A DNA stretch of 64,000 bases from Microplitis mediator (GCF_029852145.1 NC_079971.1:4583697-4647696), one strand, 5' to 3'; counted from the first letter of the stretch, positions 25,747 through 40,100 are shown. Translations and numbers: made by a program. Notes: a model not told the origin generated them from the letters alone.

Positions 25747-28700
25747 TTTTTAGAGCAAAAAAAAAAAAAAAAAAAAACGGTCGGACTTTGAGAAAATTAC
25801 GGTTTTTTCAAAAAAACTAAAATATTTCATATATCTGGGATTCTGAAAATTTTTTCATATTTTTTTTCGAAAACTACATTTAAAAACAAAAATTTTGAAA
25901 AAAAAAAGTTCCCAAACGATCAATTTTTGAAAAAGGCAATTTAAAAATAAAAGAGCGGTTTTTTTTCAAAAACTCATAACTTTTTTTGAGTCGGGAAAAA
26001 AAATTTGAAAAAATTCTGAAAAATAACTTTCGGGGGGTAGAAAAAGATAGAAAATTTTCAGCGAAATCAAAGGGGGTCAGGTAAAAAATTTGTCGATTTG
26101 ACATGGAATGACTCATATATAAGGAAATTTTGTAGTTTATTTGAATATTGATAAGAAAAAATTAACTAGGGTAGTGGACTATTAAATTACAGAGTAATTT
26201 TGATTTATTATTTAGACTCGAGGTCGTGGATTCGATTCCCGGCTGCAGTATTTGAAAAAATAAAAATTCAAAAGGTTGATATTCAAATAAATTGGCGGTA
26301 ATTTTAAAATCATAAAATCATTTTTTTAGTTGCAATTTACATGCAAACTTATATAAAATAATAGATACATTTATATATATGAAACTTTGTAGCGAACATA
26401 AAAAATTATTATTTATTAATTTATTGAAATTAATTAATTAATAAAAATTATTCCTGCTTTTATTAATGGAAAAAATTTGTAGTTAATTTAAATATTAATA
26501 AAAAAAATTAATAAGTAGAGTAGGCTATTAAATTACAGAGTAATTTTGATTTATTATTTAGACTCAGAGGTCGTGGGTTCGAGTCCTGACTAAAGTATTG
26601 AAAGAAAGAATTTGAAAAGTTTGCGTTAAAAATTTATTCAGCGTTTTTGTATAGGATTTATTTTATAAAATGAATAGAAAAAGAATATTTGTCAATCTAA
26701 TATTTAAAAAGTTTGAGGTAGTCGAGTACGAAACAAATAAATGCTATGCCTGATCCGAATAATGTTTTATTGCTTGTAACTTGGGAAATATCGAATCTAT
26801 CAATTTGTATCAGAGGACCGTTTTTTTGCGGGCTATAAAATCCTCTAGTCGTTATTCAAATTTTTTATGTATGTAACTCGTGAGTTTAGTGGCGAGTTAT
26901 TTTATCGGTAAGAATAAAAAATAGACTATAAATTTCTCTACAACACAAACTCTGGAGTTCAGATTTGACCCGAGCTTAAGAAAAATTTAATGCTTCTGCT
27001 CTTATTGTTGATAAGCTAAAATATTTTCGCGGTGAAAAATTAATGAGAAAAAAAATAAAAATTCCACCTCGGAAATTTATGAAATTCTTAGCAATCTTGA
27101 AATTTTACACAAAAGAACATAAATTTGTTTGATTAAAAAACTGAATTATTTTCTACTCTAACATTTTATTTTCAAACTTCAAATTTAAAATTTCAAATAA
27201 TTCCTTTCATTTAAATTAATACCGACTCCCTTATAATCTTTTACTTTTATAGGATTCCATTAAACGAATGGAAAAAAAAATTTTTTATTTCCAAGGATTT
27301 AAATGCTCATTCACTAGAATGAAAAAAGAAAACATTTTAATAATAATTGAAACTAAAAAAAAAAAAAAAAAAAAAAACAATTCATTAGACAATATGACTC
27401 ACCTGGGATAAAAATCCAGCAACGTCGATTGCACTGTTAACTCGAGGTCTCGAGGATCTGGGCCAACCCTGGCTGCCACCTCCTGCGGCACCTCCACCCC
27501 CGGTCGCGCTGTCCAGGGAATCCACACGATGGTTCGACCAGTGCAGATGCTGCAAATTGTTCATCAGCTCATACACACGTCACTCGAAATTTATCATATC
27601 TATTGTCTCCTTTTCACCTTCTCTCCATTTTATATTTATATTTATCATGTTTTAATTTAAAAATTTTTTATTTTCGTGTTGTTTATTTTCGCACATACGA
27701 AATTATACAGAACATGACAATTCCTTCAAATCCTCATGTCACACGTCCGTTTAATCTGTCAAATTATTGCCGCTTTTATATTTATTGATTTATCTAAACT
27801 CATATAAATAAATAAATATATATAATAATAATAAAAATAAAATGAAATTTATTTATTTTCCATTAAAAGGTATCACTATATTTTTATACAATAACATATA
27901 TATTATATCATATATATAAAAACTGTCATATAATGGAAAATATAAAGATTAAAGTGATAATTTTTCCCCCTAAAATTTATTTTTTATATATAAATTTAGT
28001 ATCAAACATTTTATATGGTCATAAATTTTATTTGATAAGATTATTTTTGAATGTCACTAAAATTTATACTCCACTTTGTTCAAGATTTAATTAAATTTAA
28101 TTGAGAATTTTACTTTGACTAGATAAATATTATAGTAAAAAAATGAAAAATTATTTATTTAAGAACGAGTGTGAGTGTAGAAGACATCAGAGAAGTTTAA
28201 AATTATAAATAATTAAGAAAATAAAATTTTTAAAAAATGCACTTGTTAATTTAAAAATTTAATTTTATTAATTATTTACTCGATTTATTAATCATTTAAA
28301 ATTTATCCGTCTGCTACATTCACATTCACATCAACGAAGAAATTTTTTAAACCAAGCAATTAAATTGTGAGACGTTAATAAAAAAATCCAGTTGATATCA
28401 CACAGAATCGTTGAAAATTCAAAGCGTGTCGATAAAAAATTCTATTTACTCAGTGTGTTATATACTTTTTAGGTATTCCCATATATGTATCGGATACATA
28501 ATGGATGTGCCTTGTGCGAGAAAAAATCGTGAGTAAAGAAGTGATATTGCTGTTAATTATTTACATATATATGTGAGTGCGAGTGCTGTATTTGCTTTAC
28601 AAAAAAACTATTTTCAAAATTTTATTTTTTATTTCTTGTTTTTGTATATTATCTAAAAAAAAATTTAATTAAATAAAACCGCGGGAATTTTAAAAAAAAG

Positions 28701-31700
28701 TTCAAGTAGATTTTAAATATTTTGTGTAAAAAGTTTCGTCAATTTAAATTAATTTTTTTTAATTTTTAAATTGAGCGCGTAACTTTTAAAAAACAATTTA
28801 ACTAACAGTAATTGTTTTAAATCTGTATTAAGATGGTACTTTTTTTTTGGTCTGTCTCAAGATGAGATTGTCCCCTTTAAAAGTTTTATCCCTAAATGAA
28901 GCCATTAAACTAAGAATGGATATAAAAAAAGTCTATTTATAGACTCAATTATTATTTTATGATTATTTTTGATCAATATAAAGTTTGAATGTAAAGTAAT
29001 TCATATATATAGATATTTAATATGTATAGAGAGCGTCGGAATATTCAGCTCGTTAGTTTCATTCAAAGCGAAGGTAAATTTATTCTTTTCAGGTTTAATT
29101 AATTTATGGAAAACTTTATTTATATATGAGAGAAAATTGACTGAAAAAAATATGGATACAAAGATAAAGGGTTTAGACCCTTTGAGAAAGTTTGAAACTT
29201 TGTAAAATCAGATTCAAAGTAACCAAGCTAAAGAAATTGTGGTGAGCCAAAAGTTATGCGTCATTTAATTTGCAAAATAATTATTTAAATTTACATATTT
29301 CCGTTCTGTGTAATTTAAATTAATAATTTTTATGACTAACGATAATTTAAGTTGACGATTAAATAATAAATTCAAATTTATATCGGAAGTAATAAAAAAT
29401 TTTGGTAATTATTCAAATTTTAGTCTTTCACTTTCGTTTAAAAATTAAGGAGTATTTTTTTCCAGGTCTCAAAAATTAATTTTTTGAAAAATTTATCAAA
29501 GCAAAACTTTTTTTTTTATAAATTTTCGATAGCAGTAAAAAATTTGATTTTATTCAAAATTTTTATACTCAAAATAATGACAATATTTTGTATTTTTTTT
29601 TATGCGTTAAATTTTACGATACCTCAATTTTTGTAACCGAAAATAGTAAGACCGTAAATTTGAAATAATTACAAAAATTTTTCGAAAAATATTTTGAGGT
29701 TTGAGTAAAAATAAAAAATATTTGAGTGAAAAACCAAATCTATAAAGCTGTGTATAAAAATAAACGAAAAATCAGCAAAAAAGTGTTTGAAAAAAGTAAA
29801 AAAAAAGTAAATTGTATGATATAATGATATACAAAAACAATAAACAGTAATACATATGATTATATATGTCGCAAGTGAAAATAAATAAGTCAAATTAATA
29901 CATAAACGGCTGTATTAATTAATGAATTAATTAATACCGATGGTCACGCGATGTCCACCCTGTGTAGTAGAGCAAATTGGCAGCCACAATCACGAGGCTC
30001 ACGAGTTCTTCTCTGATAATGAAAGCACTGCTCCAAAACTCCGCAGCCCCCTCCCCCGCACTGCATCACCATATCCGATAATGTAGTCAAAACCTTTTGT
30101 TTTTGTTTTTGTTTTTGGGTTTTTAATATTTTTTTTCAATCCAATTCAACCACCATCACATTTTAATATTTTTCAATTTTTTAAATTTTCATTTCAATTT
30201 CAAATTTTTTTTTCGTCGATTGGATGAGGACGTCGGCGACGGTTTAAAAGAAAAAAAATAGTGAAAAATGAATTTTAGTTTGAATTTTAATGAATTTTTT
30301 TTTAATTACAAAATTTTAATTCTATTAATTATTGATTTTTTTAATTTTAATCTACAAGTGTAAGCAGATGTTGCTAACAAGGCTCTACTATATATATAAA
30401 GTACTTAGAAATTTTGTTTTATCGCTTGTTAAATATATAACGCGTCAATAGATATATCGATTTAAAGTGATACTATTGCTATTGTTATTATCGTGTACTA
30501 TCGAGTGTGAGTGAAGTAGTTTCACTACATATATATGTATATATTAAGGGTGCGCAAATAATTCGGACGTATGTTATTTGCATCAAATAAAATATTAATA
30601 AATTTGAATTATTAAATTTGAATTATAGATTCGAAGTGATCCGCAGATTATTTACACACCCAAATTTATATTATACATATATAGAGAGAGAGAAAATTTG
30701 TATAAAGTTTAAAGTACTACAAGAGCTTTTAATTACGTAGTAAAGCTATTTAATAATTTAATTAAATAAAATTAAAACTTATCTACTAAACCGTGTACTT
30801 GTTAAATTAAAATTAGTCAATTAACTTTTTTTTACATCGCTCTCTAAAAAGCAATTAGTTGAAATTAGTGAATATTCACTATTTGCTAGTGAATTTTGTC
30901 AATTCACTTTTGGAGAGTACCCGAGTCAAAAAACAAATTCGGGTTTAAGTCTCAAAGTTCTCAATGAGGTTTTTGAGGATCGATTTAGAATTTGGAGACT
31001 GACAACAATGTAGAAAGTTATCGTAGTTTAGTCTTCAAAGTAGTAGTTACGACCCATTTTACCATTTTGAGGACTAAACTGGAATAACATAATCCGGATT
31101 AGAGTCTCAAAATACTCAAAATATACAGGAATAATTTTATCCACATTTGAACCTCAAAAGTCTCCTTCGTATTCTCTCCCCGTCCTTTTATATCTAAAAT
31201 TTTTAAAAGTCTGAATTATAGCTTTTCATTCGTTGAGGATTTTGAGGTCTTAGTTATAATTTAAAATCTATAAATTCAAACATCAAAAGAATTGAGGCTT
31301 TTGAGGACTAAATAAAATTTGTTCTTTGACTCGGGAACGAATTCTGCACGGAGAGAAAAATTTTATGGATATAATATCCAAAGTATCCGCAAAAAAGTAC
31401 TGTTACGATAAAATGGTTCTTTGCATTACAAAACGGCTGTTTAATTTAACTCTGTGTCTTTATTTCAACTTATTCGTATTTTTTTATCTTAGTTTCAACT
31501 TATTCGTCTTTACTTCGAGCACGATAGTCATTCACCTTACTTTTGACTTGCTGAATCAAGTCGAAAAAAAGTTATTTCTTCGCTTTACTTTCGCCTTAAT
31601 ATATAAAAATTATTTCACCTTAGTTTTGACTTTTTCGCCTAATAATTTAAGTCGAATAAGTCTACATGAAGTCAATTTCGACTTGATTTCAACTTTTTTG

Positions 31701-34105
31701 TCTTAAATCGTGACTAAGTAAGCCAGTTAAGTTTGAACCAAGGCGAAAACTCAATGTATTTCAAATCTCCGTAAAAAAAAGTCGAGTTTGTCTTGTGAAA
31801 AACGGCCCAAATTTCGACTTGGTAAACCAAGTCTAAATCAAGTTTTATTTTTGACCCGGGTAATTTAACTCTGTGTCTTAATTTAATAGTCCGTAGTATC
31901 AATGGAAATGATATATGTTCATTTCATAATAAGAATTCATATATTTTATTAGAGCATATGACACTAGCTCTTGTAACCATACACTAGTTTTTGCTAAAAA
32001 CCGGTAGCTGTTTTGTTATTGCAAAGATTTGTATCGCTAATTGACGATCCGATTGATTGCGATGGCGCACCGAAGATCGCGGAGCCTTCGCGATTGCGCA
32101 CACAACGGGCTGACCGGCTAAAATCTTATGTTACAGTGATCTAAAGTGCCTTGGCAAGACTTTATTCAAAGTTCAATCTTATTATAATTTTTAAAATTCG
32201 TTTAAAATGGATGAGTGGCGGGAAACTAAATTGTCTGAGTAGAATTTGGGGAAATTCGATCAATCAATAAAATTTCATTTTTATCAAGTTCTTGTTCATT
32301 AAAGTTTATGATCATTCTTTATTTACAATATTTTTATTTTTTTTTTCATTAATCAAATACTATCCGTAGGATGGTCTTATGATAAATCCTTAGATTAGCT
32401 GTAGTGGTGATATTGTATTGTCATTTAACCGATTTGCAGAGGGAAATTTGAATAGCTAAAATGACCATACAGTCTATCATAAAAGAAGATGTCTATATTA
32501 AGTATACCTAGAATGACGATATGTCCAGTCATTCTGATTAAATTTTTCTCTCCGTGTAATGATAAATTGATCGTTATGATAAAATGGATTGTTATTTTAT
32601 AACGAACATCGTCATTTGAATAAAGAATGAAAAGTTTTGATGGCTTGAGGCAATTTAAAATAAAAAACAAAAAGATGTGACTGTAACGATTGAATAAACA
32701 TTGAAATGTATGAAGAAAAAAGAGATTATTTACTCGGAAAACTAAATATTTATATAGAGAATATGAGTTTTATGAAACTGAATATAAAATATTTTTTATT
32801 TATTTTCATAAATTATTTTTTTGATGAACTAAAATTAAAAGCGCGCAGAAAAATAGTGGCTGTTAACTACAAAATGTAACAGAATATTTTTATAAATATA
32901 CTTATATATATAAGGGTTTTTTTTCTTACCTGCGAACAGGCGTGTTGTGAAGAATGTTGTGTGCAAGTCGTATTACTAGGAGCGCAAACCGCCCCTGTAC
33001 CGGGAACTTTTAGCTGCTCTTTGTAATCAGGCTGATAAGGAAGCAACATGCGTATTTTACCCCACCGGTTGAAAAAAAGCGCTATCGCACCGGCCCAAAC
33101 TATCAGTACCATCACGACTATTCCTACCTCGACCCCACGTACCTGTGTTGAAAAACAGATCAATAAAAAACAGATTATATTAAAGCTATTACATAATTTT
33201 AAGGTGTACATTTCAACAAGTCGTAAAATGTGAGCTGATACTATCAAAGTTCCTTCGTATGCCACATAAATTTTCACCTTATTTTTAATATGGAAATTAA
33301 ATTATACAGTAGCTTATATTTATATCACAAATATATTGAATTCTTGATTAAATATTTTACACAAAAACAAGATTTCTTAGCACAAGAAAATTTTCATTTT
33401 CAATTCATAATGCAAAAAATTTCTTAGGGCAAGTGAAAATTTTCTTGGGGCGAGTAAAAATTTTTTGAGTTAAGAAATCCTTTTTTTCTGTTTACAAGTC
33501 CAATGATATTCATGCTTGTAAACTTTGACATCTTGAAATTGGTTATTTTTCAGTTTTCAGACAGTAATCTATCGGTCATCCATTAGTCATTTCGATAGAA
33601 AGTCTGTCAAAAGTGTATCGAAAATCTATCGAAATTCTGTCAAAAGTCTATCGAAATTATGTCAAAAGTCTATCGAAAGTCTATCGGAATTCTGTCAAAA
33701 GTCTATTGAAAATCTATCGAAATTCTGTCAAAAGTCTATCGACAGTCTATCGAAATTATGTCAAACGTCTATCGGAATTCTGTCAAAAGTCTATCGGAAT
33801 TCTGTCAAAAGTCTATCGAAAATCTATCGAAATTCTGTCAAGAGTCTATCGAAAGTCTATCGAAATTATGTCAAAAGTCTATCGGCATTCTGTCAAAAGT
33901 CTATCAAAATTATATCAAAGGTCTATCGAAATCCTGTTAAAAGTCTGTCGAAAATCTGTAGAAAGTGTCTAGAAAATTTGTCAAAAACACAACTTTCACA
34001 TAATCAAAAATTTCAATTAATAATAATATAATTTTTTTTTATTTAGAGTTTAATAGTTTATTATTTTTAAATTATATGTTAATTAACTTTATATAACTTT
34101 TCGTA

Positions 34106-34139
<34 letters not shown>

Positions 34140-37100
34140 TTTGTGACATAACAGATAATCAAATATTTGATCCTCTCTTTGTAAAATAATTAATTCTCCA
34201 ACTTCATAATTAGTTCTTCTATTTAAATCTGCGGCAAAAAATTTCGATAATAAATTTTAGGTAAACTAGTGGATTAAATAATTGACTGAATATTTTACAG
34301 AGGAGAGATAGAACGTGATCTTTAAAATGTTCTAATATGGACACTAATAGAAATTGATCGTATTAGTGGTACTTAGTGTATTGTAATAATTAATAATCAA
34401 TTATTGAATTACTTGTATGTGTGCTTGATGGGGATTATTGGACGATGATGGTGGCGGAGGTATTGGAGGCCCTCCCGTAACACTGGCATCCTGCTGTGGA
34501 GATGTACGTGGCGGCTCTGCAAAAGATAAAACGTAAGTATAATTTTAATCTTAATTACATTAGGGTGGATTATTATTCAAGGACATGCTTATGGTAATTT
34601 TAACTGGGTAATTATGTAAATCTTCATTGATTTTCGTTTAATTCGTTAATTTATTTAAAAGTACACGATAAAATTACTCAACATACTTTTTTATTTTAAT
34701 TAAATACATTAGTCGAATTATTATGAGTCCATTAATTATTAAAATTTTCAATTTGCGATTCTTCTTTTTTGTATCTATTACTAAAAATCTGTTCGCTTTT
34801 CGTCATTACAGGCCTCGTAATAATTCAATTGATTTTTTTTAATTAAAAAAAACTCGCTATAAAAAAAAATCACCGCTTAAAGTACAAGTAATTTTTTACT
34901 TTAAATTCTATCTTAAGTTACTAATTTTTATTAACAAAATTAATCTCTATTGTCCGGAGTATGAATTATTTATAATCGACATGGTTCTGTCGAAAGTCTA
35001 GGACTCTAATAATGTTTTTCCTCCGGTAGTTTCTGTTATTTTACATTGAAAGGGTCTCAGAAATGGTGTCGGATGATAATCAGGAGGTAAAATGAGAAAA
35101 AAAATATCCGATGGACACACAGAGCAGATGCCCAGACACAAACCATACACACCCGTGTGAAAATAACATATATGGTCAAAATATATGTAAAAATATATGA
35201 AAATTATCAGAAAATATAAGTGGCGAATTTAACTATATTTTCTGATGTATTTTTTTTTATATTGAAAAATATAATACTCATCATATACAAGTCCGTATAT
35301 ATTTAGCATATATAATATATATACACGGAGAAAAATGTTGGTTCAAAACCTACCAATTTTTATTATGCTATCGACGAAACTTGAAACAGGAAGGGAAGCA
35401 TCCAAAAAATTATTATGCTCTTATGAAAAATTATTATGCCGCATCACAATTATTATAATGTATGGAAGCAATTTTTATTAAATCTTATCGATAAGTGTCT
35501 CGCGCGTAGTAAGTCTTATGATACAGCATAATAATTGTTCGTATGAGCATAATAATTTTTTGGATGCTTCCCTTCCTGTTTCAAGTTTCGTCGACAGCAT
35601 AATAAAAATTGGTAGGTTTTGAACCAACATTTTTCTCCGTGTATGTCAGTCATATACAAAAAAAATATTTTTATCATATATGAAAATATATATTCTTTTC
35701 ATATACAAAAACTATATTTTTATCATACATAAAAATATGTATTTCTATCATTTACGAAAAATATATTCTAATCATATATAACACATATATTTTGTATTGT
35801 GTATGGAAAAAAAAAGTTTCTTATTCGTATGACCAACTCCAATTGAATTAGATCTAAATTTTAATATACTCTTTAAATTGCAGTTAAAATTTTCAAAATT
35901 AGTTAACTTGATGCGATTATATATACCCATATACATATACATACACCGAATAAAATATATGCTCAAATATAACAAAAAAAATATATGGTGCCATATATAA
36001 TTTAAATTATATGCTACCATATACTTCATTTCATATAAAAACTTTATATTTTTTGAATATAAAAGGAAATATATCAATACAATATATTATGTGGTAAATG
36101 TAAATGTATACGTAGCTTAATATAAAAAACATATGTTACATATATATGGAATACATATATTTACTACTGTATATAATTCTATATTAAATCGGCGAAAATC
36201 TCTATATGACTTTTTATAATATACAATATAATATTTCATATATTTTTTTGTTGCAAACATATATGATTTTATATATTTTAACCATATATTGTTTTTTCAT
36301 ACGGGCATGGTCCTCGGAATGTGCTGGGACTGTAATAACTTTTTTTCTTCGGTATTGTCTGTTATTTTACATTGAAATGTTAAGTTTGGAGAATTTTACC
36401 AATGTACGAATCGCGCATGACTTCGTGTAAAATACTAAAATATTTATTTTATTACAATTATTTTAATTATTATTAATTTAGTCGCAATAATAATTTATTG
36501 TTCGTAATCGAAAAATAATCTAATTCAATTGTTATGGAAAATTTTTTAATTATACTGCAATTGAAATATTTCTGGAACTTATTAAATTTTTTGAACTTCA
36601 AAATCTTCAGAAATATTCCTCAAAATTTACAGCAGTGAAATGAAAAAAAAAAAAATTAAATAATAAAATTTACTGAAGTATTTCAAAAACACAAAACAAT
36701 TTTTATTTTTATTCCTTGAAAAAAGAAATTAAAAAGACTTTCTTTCCGTCAATTATGCAGTAGTTTTAGCACTTAGCAATAAAAAGTCGTACGTAAATAA
36801 AGAGGCGCGAAAGGGCACGACTTGTGCAATAGTTAAAAAAAAGGCTAAGAAAAAAAAATATAATACATGAGACATATGAAAGTATGATGAGGTAATTATG
36901 AATGAATTACCCAGGGTGCGGAAGACAATAGGCCGACTTCTGTACTTTTTTCCGGCCCTCACCGCAGTAATCACCAACTGGTATTGCGTGTCAGCTTGAA
37001 GGTCGTTCAGAGTAACTGCATCGCTGTTTCCTGCGACCAACCGCACCATCCTGTAACTAACCGTCATGCCATTGTTATTTTATTCCTTAAAATCTTCTCA

Positions 37101-40100
37101 TCACAATATTTTATATATTTTTTCATATTATTTTCATTTTTTACCCACAAATTTTAACTTTCTCGACACACGGAAGCAAAATTCATCATAGTGGCAATCA
37201 ATCATTTTTTTTCTTAACTCTAAGAAAACTTTCTTTGCCTTGTGTCAGACTATTTTATTCATCACTACATAGTTCTATATCTATGACTAATCTATCAGCA
37301 GTTTCCAATTGCAGCCTCATCTAAATTATTTTAAATTAATGAAAGCTACCCTACGAATATTTTTAAATACACGGAGAAAATTTTTTTTTTTAAACAATTC
37401 AAAATAATTCTTGTTCCTTGTGACCTAAAAACATCTAACGTTCATTTTCAATCAATATCACTATTGATGACGTGGATTGTTTGTGTTCAAGCAACAAGCT
37501 AACTCTATAATGAACGCTATCAGAGTTTGCGGCAGTAGCCGAAGGCTTATGAACACAACAATCACCCAGATGATTACACAAAACATCGCAAACTTCTCCC
37601 AGAAAGAGAATGAACTTCGGAGACTCCCCACTACCTAGTTTTCCTATTCCGCGCATGCGCATGGAAAGGTGGGGGGAACACCCAGGTGGGAGTAAAAACC
37701 GGAAATACCCGAGGTTCACTTTCTTGCTGGGAAAATTTTACATGCAGACTTACATGTGTTTCAATACTTTCAAATATTTTTAAATTATTGACTTAGTAAT
37801 TAAAGAAATTGTCGGATAATTACTTGACTATTTTAAAAATTTTATTCATTTGAATTTTTCCCGCTAAATTTAATGACAAAATTACAATGTCAGCTATCGG
37901 CATTAAACATTAATTGTTTATAATTTTCTCCGTGTAATAGCAATTGCCAGACCACTTAAAAAAATTGCAGTATTTATTTTTATAAAACCATCACTCACTA
38001 AAATAATTATTTATATTTGTATGATTGTTTCGTAGTTTGATTAAAACGAGATGAAATTGGTATACTATTTTATATGTGCTAAGTTTATCGTGTGAACAAT
38101 TAATTTGTGCATTTACAGTACATTTAGCTCAAATATATTTTTTAATTTTATTTACGCTGACTAATCAACAGCCGACTGTACACAGAAAAAAAGGATTTCT
38201 CTGCCCAAAAAATTTTTACTCCCCTCAAGAAAATTTTTACTTGATCCAAGATTTTTTTACATGAATTAAAAACAAAAAGTTTCTTCAGACAAAAGTAGAA
38301 TTTCTTGGCGCAAAAAAATTTCTTGATGCTAGAAATTTTTTTTCACCCCAGAAAATTTTTGTTTTCAATTTATAATGCAAAATATTTCTTGCACTAAGAA
38401 ATTAATTTTTTCTGTGTAGTAAAAAAAAAATTCTGTTGCTATAATTACAATTAATTAATTAATATGCATGTTTATTATCGTATGTTTTGTTGATAAGCGT
38501 TTAAATGTCAAAGGGTGATTTGCAAGTCGATTGTTTGAAAATTCAATTTATACGCGCACATTCATATATATATATTGACATAAACTACAGTAGACATTTC
38601 CGTACTGTTTAATATTTCTATTAAAATTAATAAAAAAATATTTTTTAAATTAATTGAATGTTGAGCTTCAGTCTGTTGATTTAAAATTTGAGATGATAAA
38701 CATGTAGGACACACGATAGACTTTTTGACAACAAAAATATACCTTTTATCATAAATATCATCATCATCATCATCGTACGTCTCGTTGTACGGTTCGTTGT
38801 AACTTAAGATGAACGTTTCATTGTAAGTTTCATTGTACGAAAAGATCTTACGTTGATCATAATCATCGATGGTTTCATTCCTATACGCCGGGAAAAAAAA
38901 TTATCTAGTTACTATTTGAATATTGATAAACTATTCATTAAATCATCTATTGATTCACACAAACGTCACTACATCTTCAACTAAAAATGAATAACTGATG
39001 CAATTGATTTTCATTTTTTAAAATTATAAATAAATGTGTGCATGTCTGATGTATTTTAATATTTTAAAATATCAAGCCGTATATATATTTGTTTAATAAA
39101 TGCTGTTGGATAACAATTAGTCATCGTAATCATAGCAGTCATACTAAAGTACCTTTCACTGCAATTAGTCCTGTGCCGCAGAATAATTAATAATAAGCAG
39201 AACCTAAATGTAATTATCCTACATCTCGCATTAAATAAATTAAACTATTATTTAATAATATAAACTACTTGTTAATGTAATTGCTCTAGTCTCGCGTACT
39301 TTTTTTTTAAATAATTAATCGCTATTACAAGCTCTTGTAATGAATATTTATGATTTATTGTTATTATTATATATTTTCAATTTTATATAAATTTATACCT
39401 GTCATTTGTGAAATTCCTTTGCCGCAAAACAACCGAAATTTTTATTTAAAGTGCACGCGCATTAATTTGTGTCTTGTTTCCGACATTCATTTATATATTT
39501 TCAAATATATAAATATTAGGGTGATTCAGAAAAAAAAATTTTTTTTGGTATTCAAAAATTAAAAGTATACTTGAAAATAAAAATTTTGGTGCCAACCCGA
39601 GCTCTTAATAATAATATTAAGGTTTGCCTCAAACCATTTTTCTATTTTCCATTTAAATAACATTGGAAAAAAATTTTTTTTTTTTAGAATTTTCTAGCTT
39701 AGAGACTACTCAACGGATTTTTATGCGCAATAAAACTTTGTGTAGAAAATTGAACGCTCTACAAAAAAAATCGCTTATCATTTTTTGATAAATCCCACTG
39801 TTCAAAAGTTATATAAGTTTCAAGTCAAATTTATAGTAAATTTTGAGATCTTTTCACTTTTCCGGCGAAACTATCAGTCTTATTACAAAATGTCATAAAT
39901 ATTTTTTGTAGGTAATTTTATTCCTTACAAATTATTAAAAATAAAATTTTTCGAAATTCCGCATTGTTTTCAATTTATTTTCATTTCAATGTCAAGCACT
40001 TAAAATTAATCAGAAATCTATTTTTTTAAGAGCTTGACATTGAAATGGAAATAACTTTAAAACAACGCAGAATTTCGAAAAACTTTATTCGTAATAATTT

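Noticed and set aside
26205..26600. tRNA genes suggested by B-box matches
   Set aside because: No D-arm, anticodon arm or acceptor stem can be paired.
31326..31706. 126-codon frame rich in Phe, Leu and Ser
   Set aside because: It lies in transposon T and its nested element; the matching region of the second copy does not keep the same frame intact.
33613..33972. 119-codon repetitive Lys/Ser/Tyr frame
   Set aside because: A minisatellite without stop codons in its unit; there are no splice or start features and two frames are open at once.
37435..37719. 94-codon minus-strand frame
   Set aside because: Inside MITE W; no recognisable domain and no good splice connection to the flanking FNDC-like exons.
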